A stretch of DNA of 64,000 bases from JASLDZ01 sp964244065. GTDB taxonomy: Bacteria > Pseudomonadota > Alphaproteobacteria > Caulobacterales > Caulobacteraceae. Both the position numbers and the translations under genes were made by a program. Of this stretch, positions 25,485 through 35,266 are shown piece after piece. Position 1 is the first letter of the stretch, and every line of letters begins with the position of its first letter. The stretch lies in NCBI GenBank assembly GCA_964244065.1, contig CAXTHH010000008.1:1-64000 (forward strand). Direction: 5' to 3'. The notes beneath the pieces are model-generated. The model made no database searches and had not been told where the DNA came from. It was given only the letters and a program-made list of their open reading frames with translations.

Positions 25485-26873
25485 GTGCCCGTCGATCCCG
25501 CTTACCGCCCCGAGCCCGCCTTCGCCGCGCTCGGCCCCGAGTTCTCCGACGCCGTGCCGCCGGCCGCCTTCCCCGAGCTGATCCCGCGGTTCTGGAACGG
25601 GCGGGCGGCGGCGAGCCTCGGGCTCGACGACCTGACCGTGCAGGAGCGCGCCGCGCACTTCGGCCGGTTCGAGCCCCTGCCGGGCCAGCCCGGGCCGAGG
25701 GCCATGCGCTACCACGGCCACCAGTTCCGCACCTACAACCCCGACCTGGGCGACGGCCGCGGCTTCCTCGCCGCCCAGCTGCGGGCGGAGGACGGGCGCC
25801 TGCTCGACCTCGGGACCAAGGGGTCGGGCACGACGCCCTGGTCGCGCTCGGGCGACGGACGGCTGACCCTGAAGGGCGGCGTGCGCGAGGTGCTGGCCGC
25901 CGCCATGCTGGAGCGCCAGGGCGTGCCCACCAGCCGCGCCTTCGCGCTGTACGAGACCGGCGAGGCGCTGGAGCGCGGCGACGAGCCGAGCCCCACGCGC
26001 TCGGCCGTGCTCACCCGCCTGTCGTGGAGCCACGTGCGGTTCGGGACCTTCCAGCGCCTGGCCTACTTCGACCGGGCCGACCTGATGGCGGCGCTGATCG
26101 ACCACGTGGTCGAGCTCTACTATCCCGAGCTCCTGCCGCTGGAGGGCGCGGCGGCCCGCGCGCCGGCGCTCCTGGAGGCGGTGGGCGCGCGCACCGCCGC
26201 GATGCTGGCGGGCTGGATGGCGGCGGGCTTCGTGCACGGCGTGCTCAACACCGACAACATGAACATCAACGGAGAGAGCTTCGACTACGGGCCCTGGCGC
26301 TGGCTGCCGTACTCGGACCCGGAGTTCACGGCCGCCTACTTCGACCACACGCGCCTCTACGCCTTCGGCCGCCAGCCGCACGCGGTGTTCTGGAACCTGC
26401 AGCAGTTGGCGGCGACCCTGACGCTGGTGGAGCCCGACAAGGACGCCCTGCTGGCCGCGCTGAACGCCTTCGCCCCGGCCTACCGGCGCGCACTGGCCGA
26501 CGCCATCCTTCGGCGGCTGGGCGTGGCCTCCGCCGGTGACGACGCGGCCGACGAGGCGCTGGCCGAGGCCGTGTTCGCCGCCCTGGCCGAGGGCGGGCCC
26601 GAGTTGCGCTGGGAGCCTCTGTTCCACGACTGGCGGGGCGGCCGGGCGGCGGAGGACCGCGCCATGACCGGCCCGCGCGCCGCCCTCTACGCCGGCGAGG
26701 CCGCCCGCGCGTTCCGCGAGCGCCTGCGCGCCCACGCGCCTATCGCCCCGCCGACGGAAGGCGAGCCGGAGGAAATGCTGATCGACGAGGTGGAGGCGAT
26801 CTGGGCCGCCATCGCCGAGCAGGACGACTGGGCGCCGCTGGAGGCCAAGCTCACTCGCCTGATCGCTCCCTGA
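25485..26873 (+). CDS. selO: SelO/YdiU family protein adenylyltransferase (pseudokinase AMPylator)
   Basis: I use the GTG at 25485, preceded by GGAGGGG at good spacing (462 residues, MPVDPAYRPEPAFAALG). Signature segments are RYHGHQFRTYNPDLGDGR, LDLGTKGSGTTPWSRSGDGR (nucleotide loop), KGGVREVLAAAMLE and HGVLNTDNMNINGESFDYGPW with the catalytic Asp/Asn residues. SelO transfers AMP to Ser, Thr or Tyr of redox proteins. Bacterial members usually lack the C-terminal selenocysteine, and none is visible here. The family was long annotated as UPF0061. It stands alone, followed by a palindrome-rich gap. Confidence 0.93.
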   Translation: MPVDPAYRPEPAFAALGPEFSDAVPPAAFPELIPRFWNGRAAASLGLDDLTVQERAAHFGRFEPLPGQPGPRAMRYHGHQFRTYNPDLGDGRGFLAAQLRAEDGRLLDLGTKGSGTTPWSRSGDGRLTLKGGVREVLAAAMLERQGVPTSRAFALYETGEALERGDEPSPTRSAVLTRLSWSHVRFGTFQRLAYFDRADLMAALIDHVVELYYPELLPLEGAAARAPALLEAVGARTAAMLAGWMAAGFVHGVLNTDNMNINGESFDYGPWRWLPYSDPEFTAAYFDHTRLYAFGRQPHAVFWNLQQLAATLTLVEPDKDALLAALNAFAPAYRRALADAILRRLGVASAGDDAADEALAEAVFAALAEGGPELRWEPLFHDWRGGRAAEDRAMTGPRAALYAGEAARAFRERLRAHAPIAPPTEGEPEEMLIDEVEAIWAAIAEQDDWAPLEAKLTRLIAP

Positions 26874-26980
26874 CCTTCCCCGCTGGCGGGGGAGGGGTTC
26901 CGCAACGCTGGACAGATCGGCGTCACCCCCTCCGTCACGCACCTGCGGCGCGCGCCACCTCCCCCGCGAGCGGGGGAGGT
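26874..26980. repeat. Pair of GC palindromes between selO and dps
   Basis: A near-perfect hairpin at 26874-26897 (CCTTCCCCGC and GCGGGGGAGGGG) and a perfect one at 26957-26980 (ACCTCCCCCGC, loop GA, mirrored arm) flank about 60 bases. The same core motif recurs after the cys operon (40967-40999). It could be a small mobile palindrome, with the first arm ending selO transcription. Confidence 0.6.
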
Positions 26981-27073
26981 CCGGCCGGAACCGCGCCGCC
27001 GCCGATCACGTTTCCGCGCCGACCCCGACCTGCGCGCGAGCGGGCGCTCCCGCTCGCCCCGATGGAGACCACC

Positions 27074-27682
27074 ATGGCCAAAGACGTCGCCGACGAAGCC
27101 CAGCCGCAGCTCCACTCCAACTGGCGCGTGATCCAGGAGTGGGAAACGCTGAAGGAGCTGCCCCTCGCCCTGCCTGACAACGTCCGTCAGAAGAGCGTGG
27201 CCGACCTGAACCAGATTCTGGCCGACACGATGATGCTGCGCGACCTGTACAAGAAGGCGCACTGGCAGATCTCGGGCGCGACCTTCTATTCGCTGCACCT
27301 TCTGCTCGACAAGCACTACGAAGCGCAGGCCGAAGCGGTGGACACGATCGCCGAGCGCATCATGTCCCTGGGCGGCCTCAGCTACGCCACCCCGCACGAC
27401 GTGGCGGAGAGGACCAGCCTGCAGCGCCCGCCGCTCGGCCGTGAGGACGTGCCCTCCAACCTCCAGCGTCTGCTGGAGGCGCACCGCAAGTGCCTGGCCT
27501 TCATGCGCCCCGCGGCGTCCGAGGCGGCCGAGCGCGGCGACGACGGCACCAACGACCTCATCGTCTCCGACCTGCTCCGCACGCACGAGATGCAGGTCTG
27601 GTTCCTGGCCGAACACCTGGCCGCCACCCGCCTGCTGCCCGAGGAGAGCCGCGAGGCGGGCAACCAGCCGCCCGTACGGTAG
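27074..27682 (+). CDS. dps: Dps-type DNA-protecting ferritin
   Basis: I take the ATG at 27074, with GGAG six bases upstream. An in-frame ATG at 27062 would put that site inside the gene. The product has about 202 residues. The ferroxidase signature is present: KKAHWQISGATFYSLHLLLDKHYEAQAEAVDTIAERI, quoted here only as its three parts KKAHWQISG, LHLLLDKHYE and AEAVDTIAERI, with the His, Asp and Glu ligands in place. Dps forms dodecamers that store iron using peroxide and coat DNA in stress. The protein is longer than the typical 160-170 residues because of a 35-residue N-terminal extension and a C-terminal tail. No OxyR site was recognised upstream. Confidence 0.93.
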   Translation: MAKDVADEAQPQLHSNWRVIQEWETLKELPLALPDNVRQKSVADLNQILADTMMLRDLYKKAHWQISGATFYSLHLLLDKHYEAQAEAVDTIAERIMSLGGLSYATPHDVAERTSLQRPPLGREDVPSNLQRLLEAHRKCLAFMRPAASEAAERGDDGTNDLIVSDLLRTHEMQVWFLAEHLAATRLLPEESREAGNQPPVR

Positions 27683-27700
27683 CGAACCGCGTCGAGATGT

Positions 27701-27718
27701 CCCCGGCCTCGGCCGGGG
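27701..27718 (+). terminator. Hairpin after dps
   Basis: CCCCGGCC and GGCCGGGG arms with a two-base loop lie 19 bases past the dps stop. No T-run follows. Beyond it, a tandem TGTCGTGTCGC repeat occupies about 27761-27782. Confidence 0.5.
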
Positions 27719-27864
27719 GCTTAGGGTGGGGTTGGTGCGCCGCTCGGCGCGTCGCCGGGCTTGTCGTGTCGCTGTCGTGTCGCCGAATCCACCTGTCGCG
27801 ACACGCGGCGGCGAGCTTGCCGGCGTGACATACCCTTCGCGCGCCCCGCCGCTAAGGTGACGCC

Positions 27865-29967
27865 ATGCGCAGACTCGCCCTGACCCTCGCCGGCCTCGCC
27901 GGCGCCTTCGTCTCCGCCGCCGCCCTCGCCCAGACCGCCGGGGTCGATCCCTTCATCTGGCTGGAGGACATCGAGGCCCCCCGCTCGCTGGAGTGGGTGA
28001 AGGCGCAGAATGCGAAGACGGCCCCCGTGCTGGAGGGCGACCGCCGCTACGAGACCTTCCGGCGCGAGGCCTACGCCATCCTCACCTCGCCCGACCGCAT
28101 CCCGGAGCCGGAGTTCCTGGGCGAGGGCCTCGCCAATTTCTGGCAGGACGCGGCCCATCCCAAGGGCGTCTGGCGGCGGACCACCGTCGCCGGCTACCGC
28201 CAGGCGACGCCGCCCTGGGAGACGCTGCTGGACCTCGACGCCCTCGGCAAGGCGGAGGGCCGGAACCTGATCTGGAAGGGGGCGACCTGCCTGCCGCCCG
28301 CCGAGCGCCGCTGCCTCGTGCGCCTGTCGGACGGCGGCACGGACGCGGTGGAGCTGCGCGAGTTCGACACCGGGACCCGGCGCTTCGTCGACGGCGGCTT
28401 CCGCCTGCCCTCCGACAAGCAGAACGCCGACTGGCTGGACGCCGACACCCTGGTGGTCAGCCGCGACTGGTCGGGGACGGGCGCCGACCTGACGCGCTCG
28501 AACTACCCCTACATCGTCAAGACGGTGAAGCGGGGCCAGCCGCTCTCGGCCGCCACCGAGATCTACCGTGGCCAGAAGAGCGACGTGCGCGCCGACGCCC
28601 GCGTGCTGCGGGAGGCGGGCGGCAATGTGCGCGCCCTGGTGGCCAACCGCGGCGTCTCCTTCTTCGAGAGCCAGAGCTTCCTGCTCACGTCGCGAGGACC
28701 CACGCCGCTGCCGCTTCCGCGCAAGGTGCAGCTGGTGGGGCTGGTGGACGGCAAGCTGGCCTTCCACGTCCGCGAGGCCTTCGCCGGCCAGCCGGCGGGC
28801 GCGCTCCTGGCCTATGACATGGCGGCGCTGGAGCGCGACCCGGCCTCAGCCAAGGCCGAGTTGATCACCGCGCCCGGGCCGACCCAGGCGATCCAGTCGG
28901 TGCGCCGCACACGCGACCGGCTGCTGGTCACGCTGCTGGACGACGTGAAGGGCGCGGTGGACGCCTACGCCCACGGCCCCGGCGGCTGGACGCGCGCCCG
29001 GGTGGCGTTGCCGAAGGACTCGGCCGTGGTGGTCAAGGACACGTCGAGCGACAGCGACCGCTTCTTCGTCTCCACCGAGGGCTTCCTGACGCCGCCCACC
29101 CTGTGGCTGGGCGACGCGGCGGCCGCCAAGGCGACCGAGCTGCGCCGGCTGCCCGCCAAGTTCGACGGGTCGAGGCACCTCGTCGAGCAGCGCTTCGCCA
29201 CGAGCGCGGACGGCACGCGCGTGCCCTACTGGCTGGTGCGCCCCAAGGCGATGAAGCGGGACGGCGCGACCCCCACCCAGATGTTCGGCTACGGCGGCTT
29301 CGAGCTCGCCGAGACGCCCGTCTACAAGCCCGAGATGGGCAGGCTGTGGCTGGAGCGCGGCGGCGCCTACGTCATGGCCAACCTGCGCGGCGGCGGCGAG
29401 TACGGCCCGCGCTGGCATGAGGCGGCGCTGCGCGAGAACCGCCAGCGCGCCTTCGACGACTTCGCCGCCATCGCCCGTGACCTGGCCCAGACGGGCGTGG
29501 CCGACGCGAACCACCTGGGCATCTACGGCCGCTCCAACGGCGGCGTGCTGACCACCGTGTCGATGACTCAGCATCCCGAGCTCTTCAAGGCGGTGGTGGT
29601 GGAGAGCCCGCTGGTGGACATGCTGCGCTATCACAAGCTCTCGGCCGGCGCCTCGTGGGTGGCCGAGTACGGCGACCCCGACGTGCCCGCCGACGCGGCG
29701 TTCATCTCGAAGTACGACGGCTACCTGGCCGTGAAGCCCGGGACGAGGCTGCCGGAGCCCTACGTGACCACCAACACCAGGGACGACCGGGTGCACCCCG
29801 GCCACGCGCGCAAGTTCGCCGCCAAGATGGCGGCGACGGGGCATCCGGTGCTCTACTATGAGAACACCTTCGGCGGGCACGCCAACGACGCCGACCCCGA
29901 GCTGAACGCGCGCCGCTGGGCGCGCCACTACGTCTATCTCAGCCGCAAGCTGATGGACGGCCTATGA
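27865..29967 (+). CDS. Secreted S9A prolyl oligopeptidase family serine peptidase
   Basis: The 700-residue protein begins with a signal peptide (LTLAGLAGAFVSAAALAQT) followed by DPFIWLEDIEAPRSLEWV, the N-terminal hallmark of prolyl oligopeptidases. A seven-bladed propeller spans about 75-425, then an alpha/beta hydrolase domain. Catalytic residues: Ser557 in GRSNGG (the usual GGSNGG with one Gly changed to Arg), Asp640/641 in TRDDRVHP and His672 in GGHAND. It cuts short peptides after proline or a related residue, most likely in the periplasm. It stands alone, with a strong hairpin at its stop. Confidence 0.92.
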   Translation: MRRLALTLAGLAGAFVSAAALAQTAGVDPFIWLEDIEAPRSLEWVKAQNAKTAPVLEGDRRYETFRREAYAILTSPDRIPEPEFLGEGLANFWQDAAHPKGVWRRTTVAGYRQATPPWETLLDLDALGKAEGRNLIWKGATCLPPAERRCLVRLSDGGTDAVELREFDTGTRRFVDGGFRLPSDKQNADWLDADTLVVSRDWSGTGADLTRSNYPYIVKTVKRGQPLSAATEIYRGQKSDVRADARVLREAGGNVRALVANRGVSFFESQSFLLTSRGPTPLPLPRKVQLVGLVDGKLAFHVREAFAGQPAGALLAYDMAALERDPASAKAELITAPGPTQAIQSVRRTRDRLLVTLLDDVKGAVDAYAHGPGGWTRARVALPKDSAVVVKDTSSDSDRFFVSTEGFLTPPTLWLGDAAAAKATELRRLPAKFDGSRHLVEQRFATSADGTRVPYWLVRPKAMKRDGATPTQMFGYGGFELAETPVYKPEMGRLWLERGGAYVMANLRGGGEYGPRWHEAALRENRQRAFDDFAAIARDLAQTGVADANHLGIYGRSNGGVLTTVSMTQHPELFKAVVVESPLVDMLRYHKLSAGASWVAEYGDPDVPADAAFISKYDGYLAVKPGTRLPEPYVTTNTRDDRVHPGHARKFAAKMAATGHPVLYYENTFGGHANDADPELNARRWARHYVYLSRKLMDGL

Positions 29968-29999
29968 TCGGAGGAGGGGGCGCGTCCCCTCCTCCGATC
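29966..29999. terminator. Strong bidirectional hairpin between the S9 peptidase and the SDR gene
   Basis: Arms GATCGGAGGAGGGG and its mirror enclose a short GCGCGT loop, nearly perfect over 14-15 base pairs. It overlaps the S9 stop codon and ends five bases before the SDR stop. It is well placed to end both convergent genes. Confidence 0.75.
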
Positions 30000-30003
30000 A
30001 GGG

Positions 30004-30807
30004 TCACTTCTGGCCGGAGCCGGGCTCGGCCATGCCGCGATGCATCTCGGCCAGGGCGCTGTCCGGCGTGACCGCGGCCACGGCGCCCTGCAGCTTGTTC
30101 TTCAGGCCGTGGATGGCGTCGCCGTCGCCGCGCATCAGGGCGTCGAAGCCGGTCCTGGCCACGTCCGCCGGGTCGTCCTTCTTGTCGTCCTGGCCGACCT
30201 TGGTGTCCATCAGGTCGCCGCGCTTGAAGAACTCGGTGTCCGTGGGGCCGGGCATCAACGCGGTCACGCTCACGCCCGTGTCCTTCAGCTCGTTGCGCAG
30301 GGCGAAGCTGAAGGAGTGCAGGAACGACTTGGTCCCGTTGTAGACGGCCTGGAAGCTGCCGGGCATCAGGGCGGCGATGGACGAGGTGATCAGGATCTTG
30401 CCCTGGCCGCGCTGGCGCATGTCGTTGCCGACGTGGTGGATCAGGTGGACGGTGGAGGTCACGTTCACGTTGATCACGTCGAACACCCGGTCCAGGTCCT
30501 GGTCCAGGAAGCCGTGGCCCAGGCCGATGCCCGCGTTGGCGCACAGCACGTCCACCGGCCCGAGCTCGCGGGCCTTGGCCACGATGTCCTCGACGCCCTC
30601 GGGTCCGGCGAGGTCGGCCGTGACGGTCTCCACGCGGCCGCCCTGGCTCTGCAGACCCTGCGCGGCCTCCTGGAGCTTGGGGCCTTCCTCGGCGGTGATG
30701 AGCAGGTCGTAGCCGTGCTGGGCGAACTGCTTGGCGAGTTCGTAACCGATGCCGGTGGAAGCTCCGGTGACGAGGGCGAGCGGGCGGCGGCCCTGGGTGT
30801 CGGCCAT
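30004..30807 (-). CDS. Short-chain dehydrogenase/reductase (SDR) family oxidoreductase
   Basis: The ATG at 30807, preceded by AGGAGA, gives 267 residues. The frame stays open well upstream but without a better start. Motifs: TGASTGIGYELAKQF (cofactor loop), CANAGIG, SSIAALMPG with the catalytic Ser, and YNGTKSFL (YxxxK). A classical SDR using NADP(H) or NAD(H), with unknown substrate. The C-terminus contains a roughly 50-residue extension (KDDPADVARTGFDALM and later) common in SDRs of alphaproteobacteria. It is divergent from the sapA-like gene. Confidence 0.92.
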   Translation of the reverse strand: MADTQGRRPLALVTGASTGIGYELAKQFAQHGYDLLITAEEGPKLQEAAQGLQSQGGRVETVTADLAGPEGVEDIVAKARELGPVDVLCANAGIGLGHGFLDQDLDRVFDVINVNVTSTVHLIHHVGNDMRQRGQGKILITSSIAALMPGSFQAVYNGTKSFLHSFSFALRNELKDTGVSVTALMPGPTDTEFFKRGDLMDTKVGQDDKKDDPADVARTGFDALMRGDGDAIHGLKNKLQGAVAAVTPDSALAEMHRGMAEPGSGQK

Positions 30808-30971
30808 GGGGTGTCTCCTGGGGGTGGAAGGCGTCCCCGCTCCAACCCGGGCCGCGCAACGGCGGTTCCTCGGCCCGCGGCGGCTGGTCGCGGGTGCTAG
30901 CGCTTCCACCGCCGCAGCCCCAGACTGCTTGCGGGGGCGGGATGTCGGCGTGAGTAGGCGAGCGGAGCCCC

Positions 30972-33035
30972 ATGTGCGCGATCTGTGAGGCCCTTGGCCG
31001 TTCGGCGGCCGAAACCGCGGCCACGCACGCCGGGTTCGCCGTGACCGGAGGCGACACGCCTGTGCCGGAGGCCGAGACCTATCCGGGTGGCTCGACCGCG
31101 CCGAACGGCAAGCCGGTCGACACGCTGGACCAGGCGATCGCTGCGCTGACGCGCTCAAACAGCCGCTGGATCTCCGGATCGACGATCTCGTTCAGTTTCT
31201 ACGACACGGCCCCGTCGGGCTTGCCTGCCGATGTCGCGTTCGCACCCCTATCGGATGTAGAGAAGACCTACGCCCGCCTGGGCTTCGCCGCCATCTCCGA
31301 CATTTCGAGTCTAAAGTTCGTCGAAGCTCAGAACTTCGGGGTTTACGGGCGAGACTCTGCGAGCATCAGTTTCTACCAGAACACAGCCGCCCCGGATTAC
31401 GTCTGGGGCTCGACCGTTCGTTACACGAGCGGCTTCGCCACCATCAGGGCTGCGGCCATCGAGATCAGTTCGACCGCGGTCGCCACCCGGCGCTGGTTCG
31501 TCGGCGGCTACAACGCGCTGGCCACCATCCACGAGATCCTGCACGCGGTCGGGCTGTCGCATCCGGGCGACTACAACGCCAACGGCTCGACGATCACCTA
31601 CGCCAAGGACGCGACCTACTACCAGGACAGCCGGCAGTACACGGTGATGTCCTACTTCGATCCGACCAGCACGGGCGCCAACTTCACGCCGCCGACGGAG
31701 AGCGCGTCCTACTCGCTGGCCACGCTCGGCTTGCACGACATCGCCGCGGTCCAGAAGCTCTACGGCGCGAACACGACCACGCGCACCGGCGACACGGTCT
31801 ACGGCTACAACTCGACCGCGGGGCTGGAGGCGTACGACGCCACCCTGAACAAGACGCCCGCCTACGCCATCTGGGACGCGGGCGGGAACGACACGCTGGA
31901 CTTCTCGGGCTCGGCCTACGCCTCGCGCATCGACCTGCGCGAGGGCGAGTTCAGCGACGTCCTTGGCATGATCGGCAACATCGCCATCGCCTACGGCGCG
32001 GTGATCGAGAACGCCATCGGGGGCCCGCTCGCGGACACGCTCACGGGCAACGCCGTCGCCAACGTGCTCAAGGGCGGCGCGGGCGCCGACGTGCTGAGCG
32101 GCCTGGGCGGCGCCGACGTCCTGGACGGCGGCGACGGGGCCGACACGGCGCTCTACTATGGCGCGTCGACCGACTACGACTGGTTCCGCGGCGCCGACGG
32201 CGCATGGACCGTCAGCGACGGCCGCGCCGTGAACGTGGACGGCGTGGACCGGCTGGTCTCCATCGAGAAGCTCACCTTCACCGACCGCAGCGTCGAGCTG
32301 CGCGACCTGTCGCCCAGCGAGCTGGTGGCGCAGGCCTACCAGAACCTGCTGCGCGTGGCGCCTGCGGGCGCGGACCTGGGCTTCGTCACGGCCCTGCAGG
32401 CCGACGTGGTTGCGGGCCGGGTGACGCTGGACTCCGCCTACAGGCAGATCGCGGCGCGCACGCTCTCCACCACCTCGGTGGCCACGCTGTCCTACGAGTT
32501 CTTCACGGGGGCGACGCCGAGCAAGGCGGGGCTGGACTATCTGGTCTCGACCGGCGGCGGCAACGCCAACAACCTGAATTCGCCCTATTACCAGGGCTTC
32601 TCCACCGAGAACCGATTCATCAACTTCTCGGTCAACCTCGGCAAACTGGGCGAGGGCAAGGCGGCCTTCACTTCGGCCTACGGCGCGCTGACGCTATTCG
32701 ACGCCACCCGCGCCGCCTACAAGACCATCTTCGGCGCGACCCCCACCGACGACAAGATCCACGCCATCCTCGATCCGACCTTCGACCTGGGCGGAAGCAC
32801 GCTCAGCCGGGCGGACTACTTCGCCTACTACGGCCAGGACGGGGCGAACGGGCTCGGGACGAAGGCGGCCATGGTGGGCTGGCTCCTGGGCGAGGCGGCC
32901 AAGGCGGACACCGGAGCCTACGCCCGGGCTAACGACGCCTTCCTGGTCGACCTGGCCGACGGGGCCCGCAACCGGGTGGACCTGATCGGCGTGTACGGCG
33001 GCGTGGCCGCAACCGACACGCCGGTCGGCGGCTGA
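30972..33035 (+). CDS. sapA: SapA-like serralysin metalloprotease with RsaA-type S-layer anchor
   Basis: The 687-residue protein has no Sec signal, as expected for type I secretion. The M10 serralysin domain carries HEILHAVGLSH (zinc ligands His187, His191 and His197, catalytic Glu188) and the Met-turn YTVMSYF. RTX calcium repeats follow (GGAGADVLSGLGGADVLDGG). From about residue 450 the sequence matches the N-terminal LPS-binding region of the Caulobacter S-layer protein RsaA (YEFFTGATPSKAGLDYLV, then ENRFINFSVNLGKLG). C. crescentus SapA, which trims S-layer proteins at the cell surface and leaves by the RsaA type I exporter, has this same composition. RsaA and the exporter are not in the window. 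It is divergent from the SDR gene across 164 bases. Confidence 0.82.
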   Translation: MCAICEALGRSAAETAATHAGFAVTGGDTPVPEAETYPGGSTAPNGKPVDTLDQAIAALTRSNSRWISGSTISFSFYDTAPSGLPADVAFAPLSDVEKTYARLGFAAISDISSLKFVEAQNFGVYGRDSASISFYQNTAAPDYVWGSTVRYTSGFATIRAAAIEISSTAVATRRWFVGGYNALATIHEILHAVGLSHPGDYNANGSTITYAKDATYYQDSRQYTVMSYFDPTSTGANFTPPTESASYSLATLGLHDIAAVQKLYGANTTTRTGDTVYGYNSTAGLEAYDATLNKTPAYAIWDAGGNDTLDFSGSAYASRIDLREGEFSDVLGMIGNIAIAYGAVIENAIGGPLADTLTGNAVANVLKGGAGADVLSGLGGADVLDGGDGADTALYYGASTDYDWFRGADGAWTVSDGRAVNVDGVDRLVSIEKLTFTDRSVELRDLSPSELVAQAYQNLLRVAPAGADLGFVTALQADVVAGRVTLDSAYRQIAARTLSTTSVATLSYEFFTGATPSKAGLDYLVSTGGGNANNLNSPYYQGFSTENRFINFSVNLGKLGEGKAAFTSAYGALTLFDATRAAYKTIFGATPTDDKIHAILDPTFDLGGSTLSRADYFAYYGQDGANGLGTKAAMVGWLLGEAAKADTGAYARANDAFLVDLADGARNRVDLIGVYGGVAATDTPVGG

Positions 33036-33100
33036 CGGCTCCGCTTCCGGCGAGGCCCGCCGACGCGCTAGGGTCTCCTTCCACCCGAACGGACCTTCCT

Positions 33101-35266
33101 ATGCGTGACCTCCTGGCCGCGAGCGCGCTTGCGGCGCTCGCCCTCTCTCCGCCCGCCGCCTCCGCCCAGCCGGCCGGGCCCGGGGCGCCGACGCCCGCCG
33201 CTGTGGCGGCCAACCCGCTGCTCCAGCCCTGGGCCGGCCCTCACGGCGGCGTGCCGCCCTTCGACAAGGTGCGCGTGGCGGACTTCCAGCCCGCGCTCGA
33301 GGCCGCGATGGCCGAGGAGAGCGCTGAGATCGCGCGCATCGCCGACAATCCCGCGCCGCCCACCTTCGACAACACCATCCTGGCGCTGGAGCGCAGCGGA
33401 GAGCGGCTGGACCGCGTCGGCACGATCTGGGGCGTCTGGCAGGGCAACGTCAGCGGACCGGAGGTGCGGGCCGTCGCGAAGACGATGGCCCCGCGCATGG
33501 CCGCGCACGGCGACAGCATCGTGCAGAACGCCAGGCTCTTCGCCCGCATCGACGCGATCTACCGAACACGCGCCAAGCTCGACCCGGTGCAGCAGCGGCT
33601 GGTCTGGGTCTATTGGAACCGCTTCACCCGCGCAGGCGCCAGCCTGAGCGCCGGGCAGAAGGCGCAGCTGTCCCAGTACAACCAGGAGCTCGCCGGCCTG
33701 TATCGCCAGTTCGGCGACAACGAGCTGTCGGACGAGGAGACCTACACGCTGGTCCTGTCCTCGCCCGCCGAGCTGGCCGGCCTGCCGGAGAGCGAGCGCG
33801 CCGCCGCCGCCGCCGAGGCGGGCCGCCGCAAGCAGCCGGGCCGCTGGGTGATCGCCAACACGCGCTCCTCCATGGAGCCGTTCCTCACCTACGCGGACGA
33901 CCGCGCCCTGCGCGAGAAGGGCTTCCGCATGTGGGCCGCGCGCGGCGACAACGGCGATGCGCACGACAACAACGCCCTCGTCACCCGCATCCTGGCGGTG
34001 CGCGCCGCCAAGGCGAAGCTCCTGGGCTATCCCACCTTCGCGCACTACCGCCTGGCGGACGCCATGGCCAAGACGCCGGACGCGGCCCTGTCGCTGATGC
34101 TGTCGGTGTGGGAGCCGGCCAAGGCCGCCGTGCGCCGCGACGTGGCCGAGATGCAGGCCATCGCCGACGCGGAGATGAAGGCCAAGGGCCAGCCGACCTT
34201 CAGGATCCAGCCTTGGGACTACAGGTACTACGCCGAGAAGCTGCGCAAGGCGAAGTACGACCTCGATCTGAACGAGGTGAAGCCGTACCTGCAGCTGGAG
34301 CAGGTGCGCGACGCCATGTTCATGGCCGCGGGCAAGGTCTACGGATTCCAATTCAGGCCTGTGACCGGCGTCGCCGTGTTCGACCCGGCCATGAGCGTCT
34401 ACGAGGTCGCGCGCGACGGCCGGCACGTCGGCTACTGGTACTTCGACCCCTACGCCCGGCCCGGCAAGCGCTCGGGCGCCTGGATGAACGCCTACCGCGG
34501 GCAGGACAAGCTGGACGGCGGCACGACGACCATCGTCTCCAACAACGCCAACTTCGTGCAGGGCGCGCCGGGCGCCCGCGTGCTGGTGGGCTGGGACGAC
34601 GCCAAGACCATGTTCCACGAGTTCGGCCACGCTATCCACGGCCTGAACAGCGACGTGACCTACCCCACGCTGAGCGGAACGCGCGTGCAGCGCGACTATG
34701 TGGAGTTCCCCTCGCAGATCAACGAGCACTTCCTCTCGACCCCCGAGGTGCTGGCCTTCTTCAAGAACGCGCGCGGCGAGCCGATCCCCAAGACGCTGCT
34801 GGACAAGATCAAGCGCGCGGAGACCTTCAACACCGGCTTCTCCACGGTGGAGGCGCAGGAGAGCGCCATTCTGGACATGAGGCTGCACCTGGCGGGCGAC
34901 GCGCCGATAGACCCCAAGGCGTTCGAGGCCAAGACCCTGGCCGAACTCGGCGCGCCGCCGGAGATCGTGCCCCGCCACCGCATCCCGCAGTTCGGCCACG
35001 TCTTCCAGGGCGAGGGCTATGCCGCGGGATACTACGGCTACCTGTGGGCCGAGGTGCTCGAGCAGGACGCTTTCGATGCGTTCCGCGAGGCGGGCGGCGC
35101 CTACGACCCGGCCACCGCCAAGCGCCTGCGCGCCACCATCATGAGTGTGGGCAACACCGTGGAGCCGGCGCAGCAGTTCCGCGACTTCCGCGGCCGCGAC
35201 CCCAAGCCCGACGCCCTGCTCCGCGCCCGCGGCTTCCCCGCGCCCACGATCACGGCCGCCCGATGA
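33101..35266 (+). CDS. dcp: M3 family oligopeptidase, exported peptidyl-dipeptidase Dcp-like
   Basis: The 721-residue protein has a signal peptide (LLAASALAALALSPPAASAQ). The catalytic motif HEFGHAIHG is at His506-Glu507-His510, within the FHEFGHAIHGL of M3 peptidases, and the third ligand Glu lies about 25 residues further on in YVEFPSQINEHF. It removes C-terminal dipeptides from peptides and, with the signal, is most likely periplasmic. Bacterial Dcp is about 680 residues, so length fits. The stop overlaps the start of the next small gene (ATGA). Confidence 0.93.
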   Translation: MRDLLAASALAALALSPPAASAQPAGPGAPTPAAVAANPLLQPWAGPHGGVPPFDKVRVADFQPALEAAMAEESAEIARIADNPAPPTFDNTILALERSGERLDRVGTIWGVWQGNVSGPEVRAVAKTMAPRMAAHGDSIVQNARLFARIDAIYRTRAKLDPVQQRLVWVYWNRFTRAGASLSAGQKAQLSQYNQELAGLYRQFGDNELSDEETYTLVLSSPAELAGLPESERAAAAAEAGRRKQPGRWVIANTRSSMEPFLTYADDRALREKGFRMWAARGDNGDAHDNNALVTRILAVRAAKAKLLGYPTFAHYRLADAMAKTPDAALSLMLSVWEPAKAAVRRDVAEMQAIADAEMKAKGQPTFRIQPWDYRYYAEKLRKAKYDLDLNEVKPYLQLEQVRDAMFMAAGKVYGFQFRPVTGVAVFDPAMSVYEVARDGRHVGYWYFDPYARPGKRSGAWMNAYRGQDKLDGGTTTIVSNNANFVQGAPGARVLVGWDDAKTMFHEFGHAIHGLNSDVTYPTLSGTRVQRDYVEFPSQINEHFLSTPEVLAFFKNARGEPIPKTLLDKIKRAETFNTGFSTVEAQESAILDMRLHLAGDAPIDPKAFEAKTLAELGAPPEIVPRHRIPQFGHVFQGEGYAAGYYGYLWAEVLEQDAFDAFREAGGAYDPATAKRLRATIMSVGNTVEPAQQFRDFRGRDPKPDALLRARGFPAPTITAAR

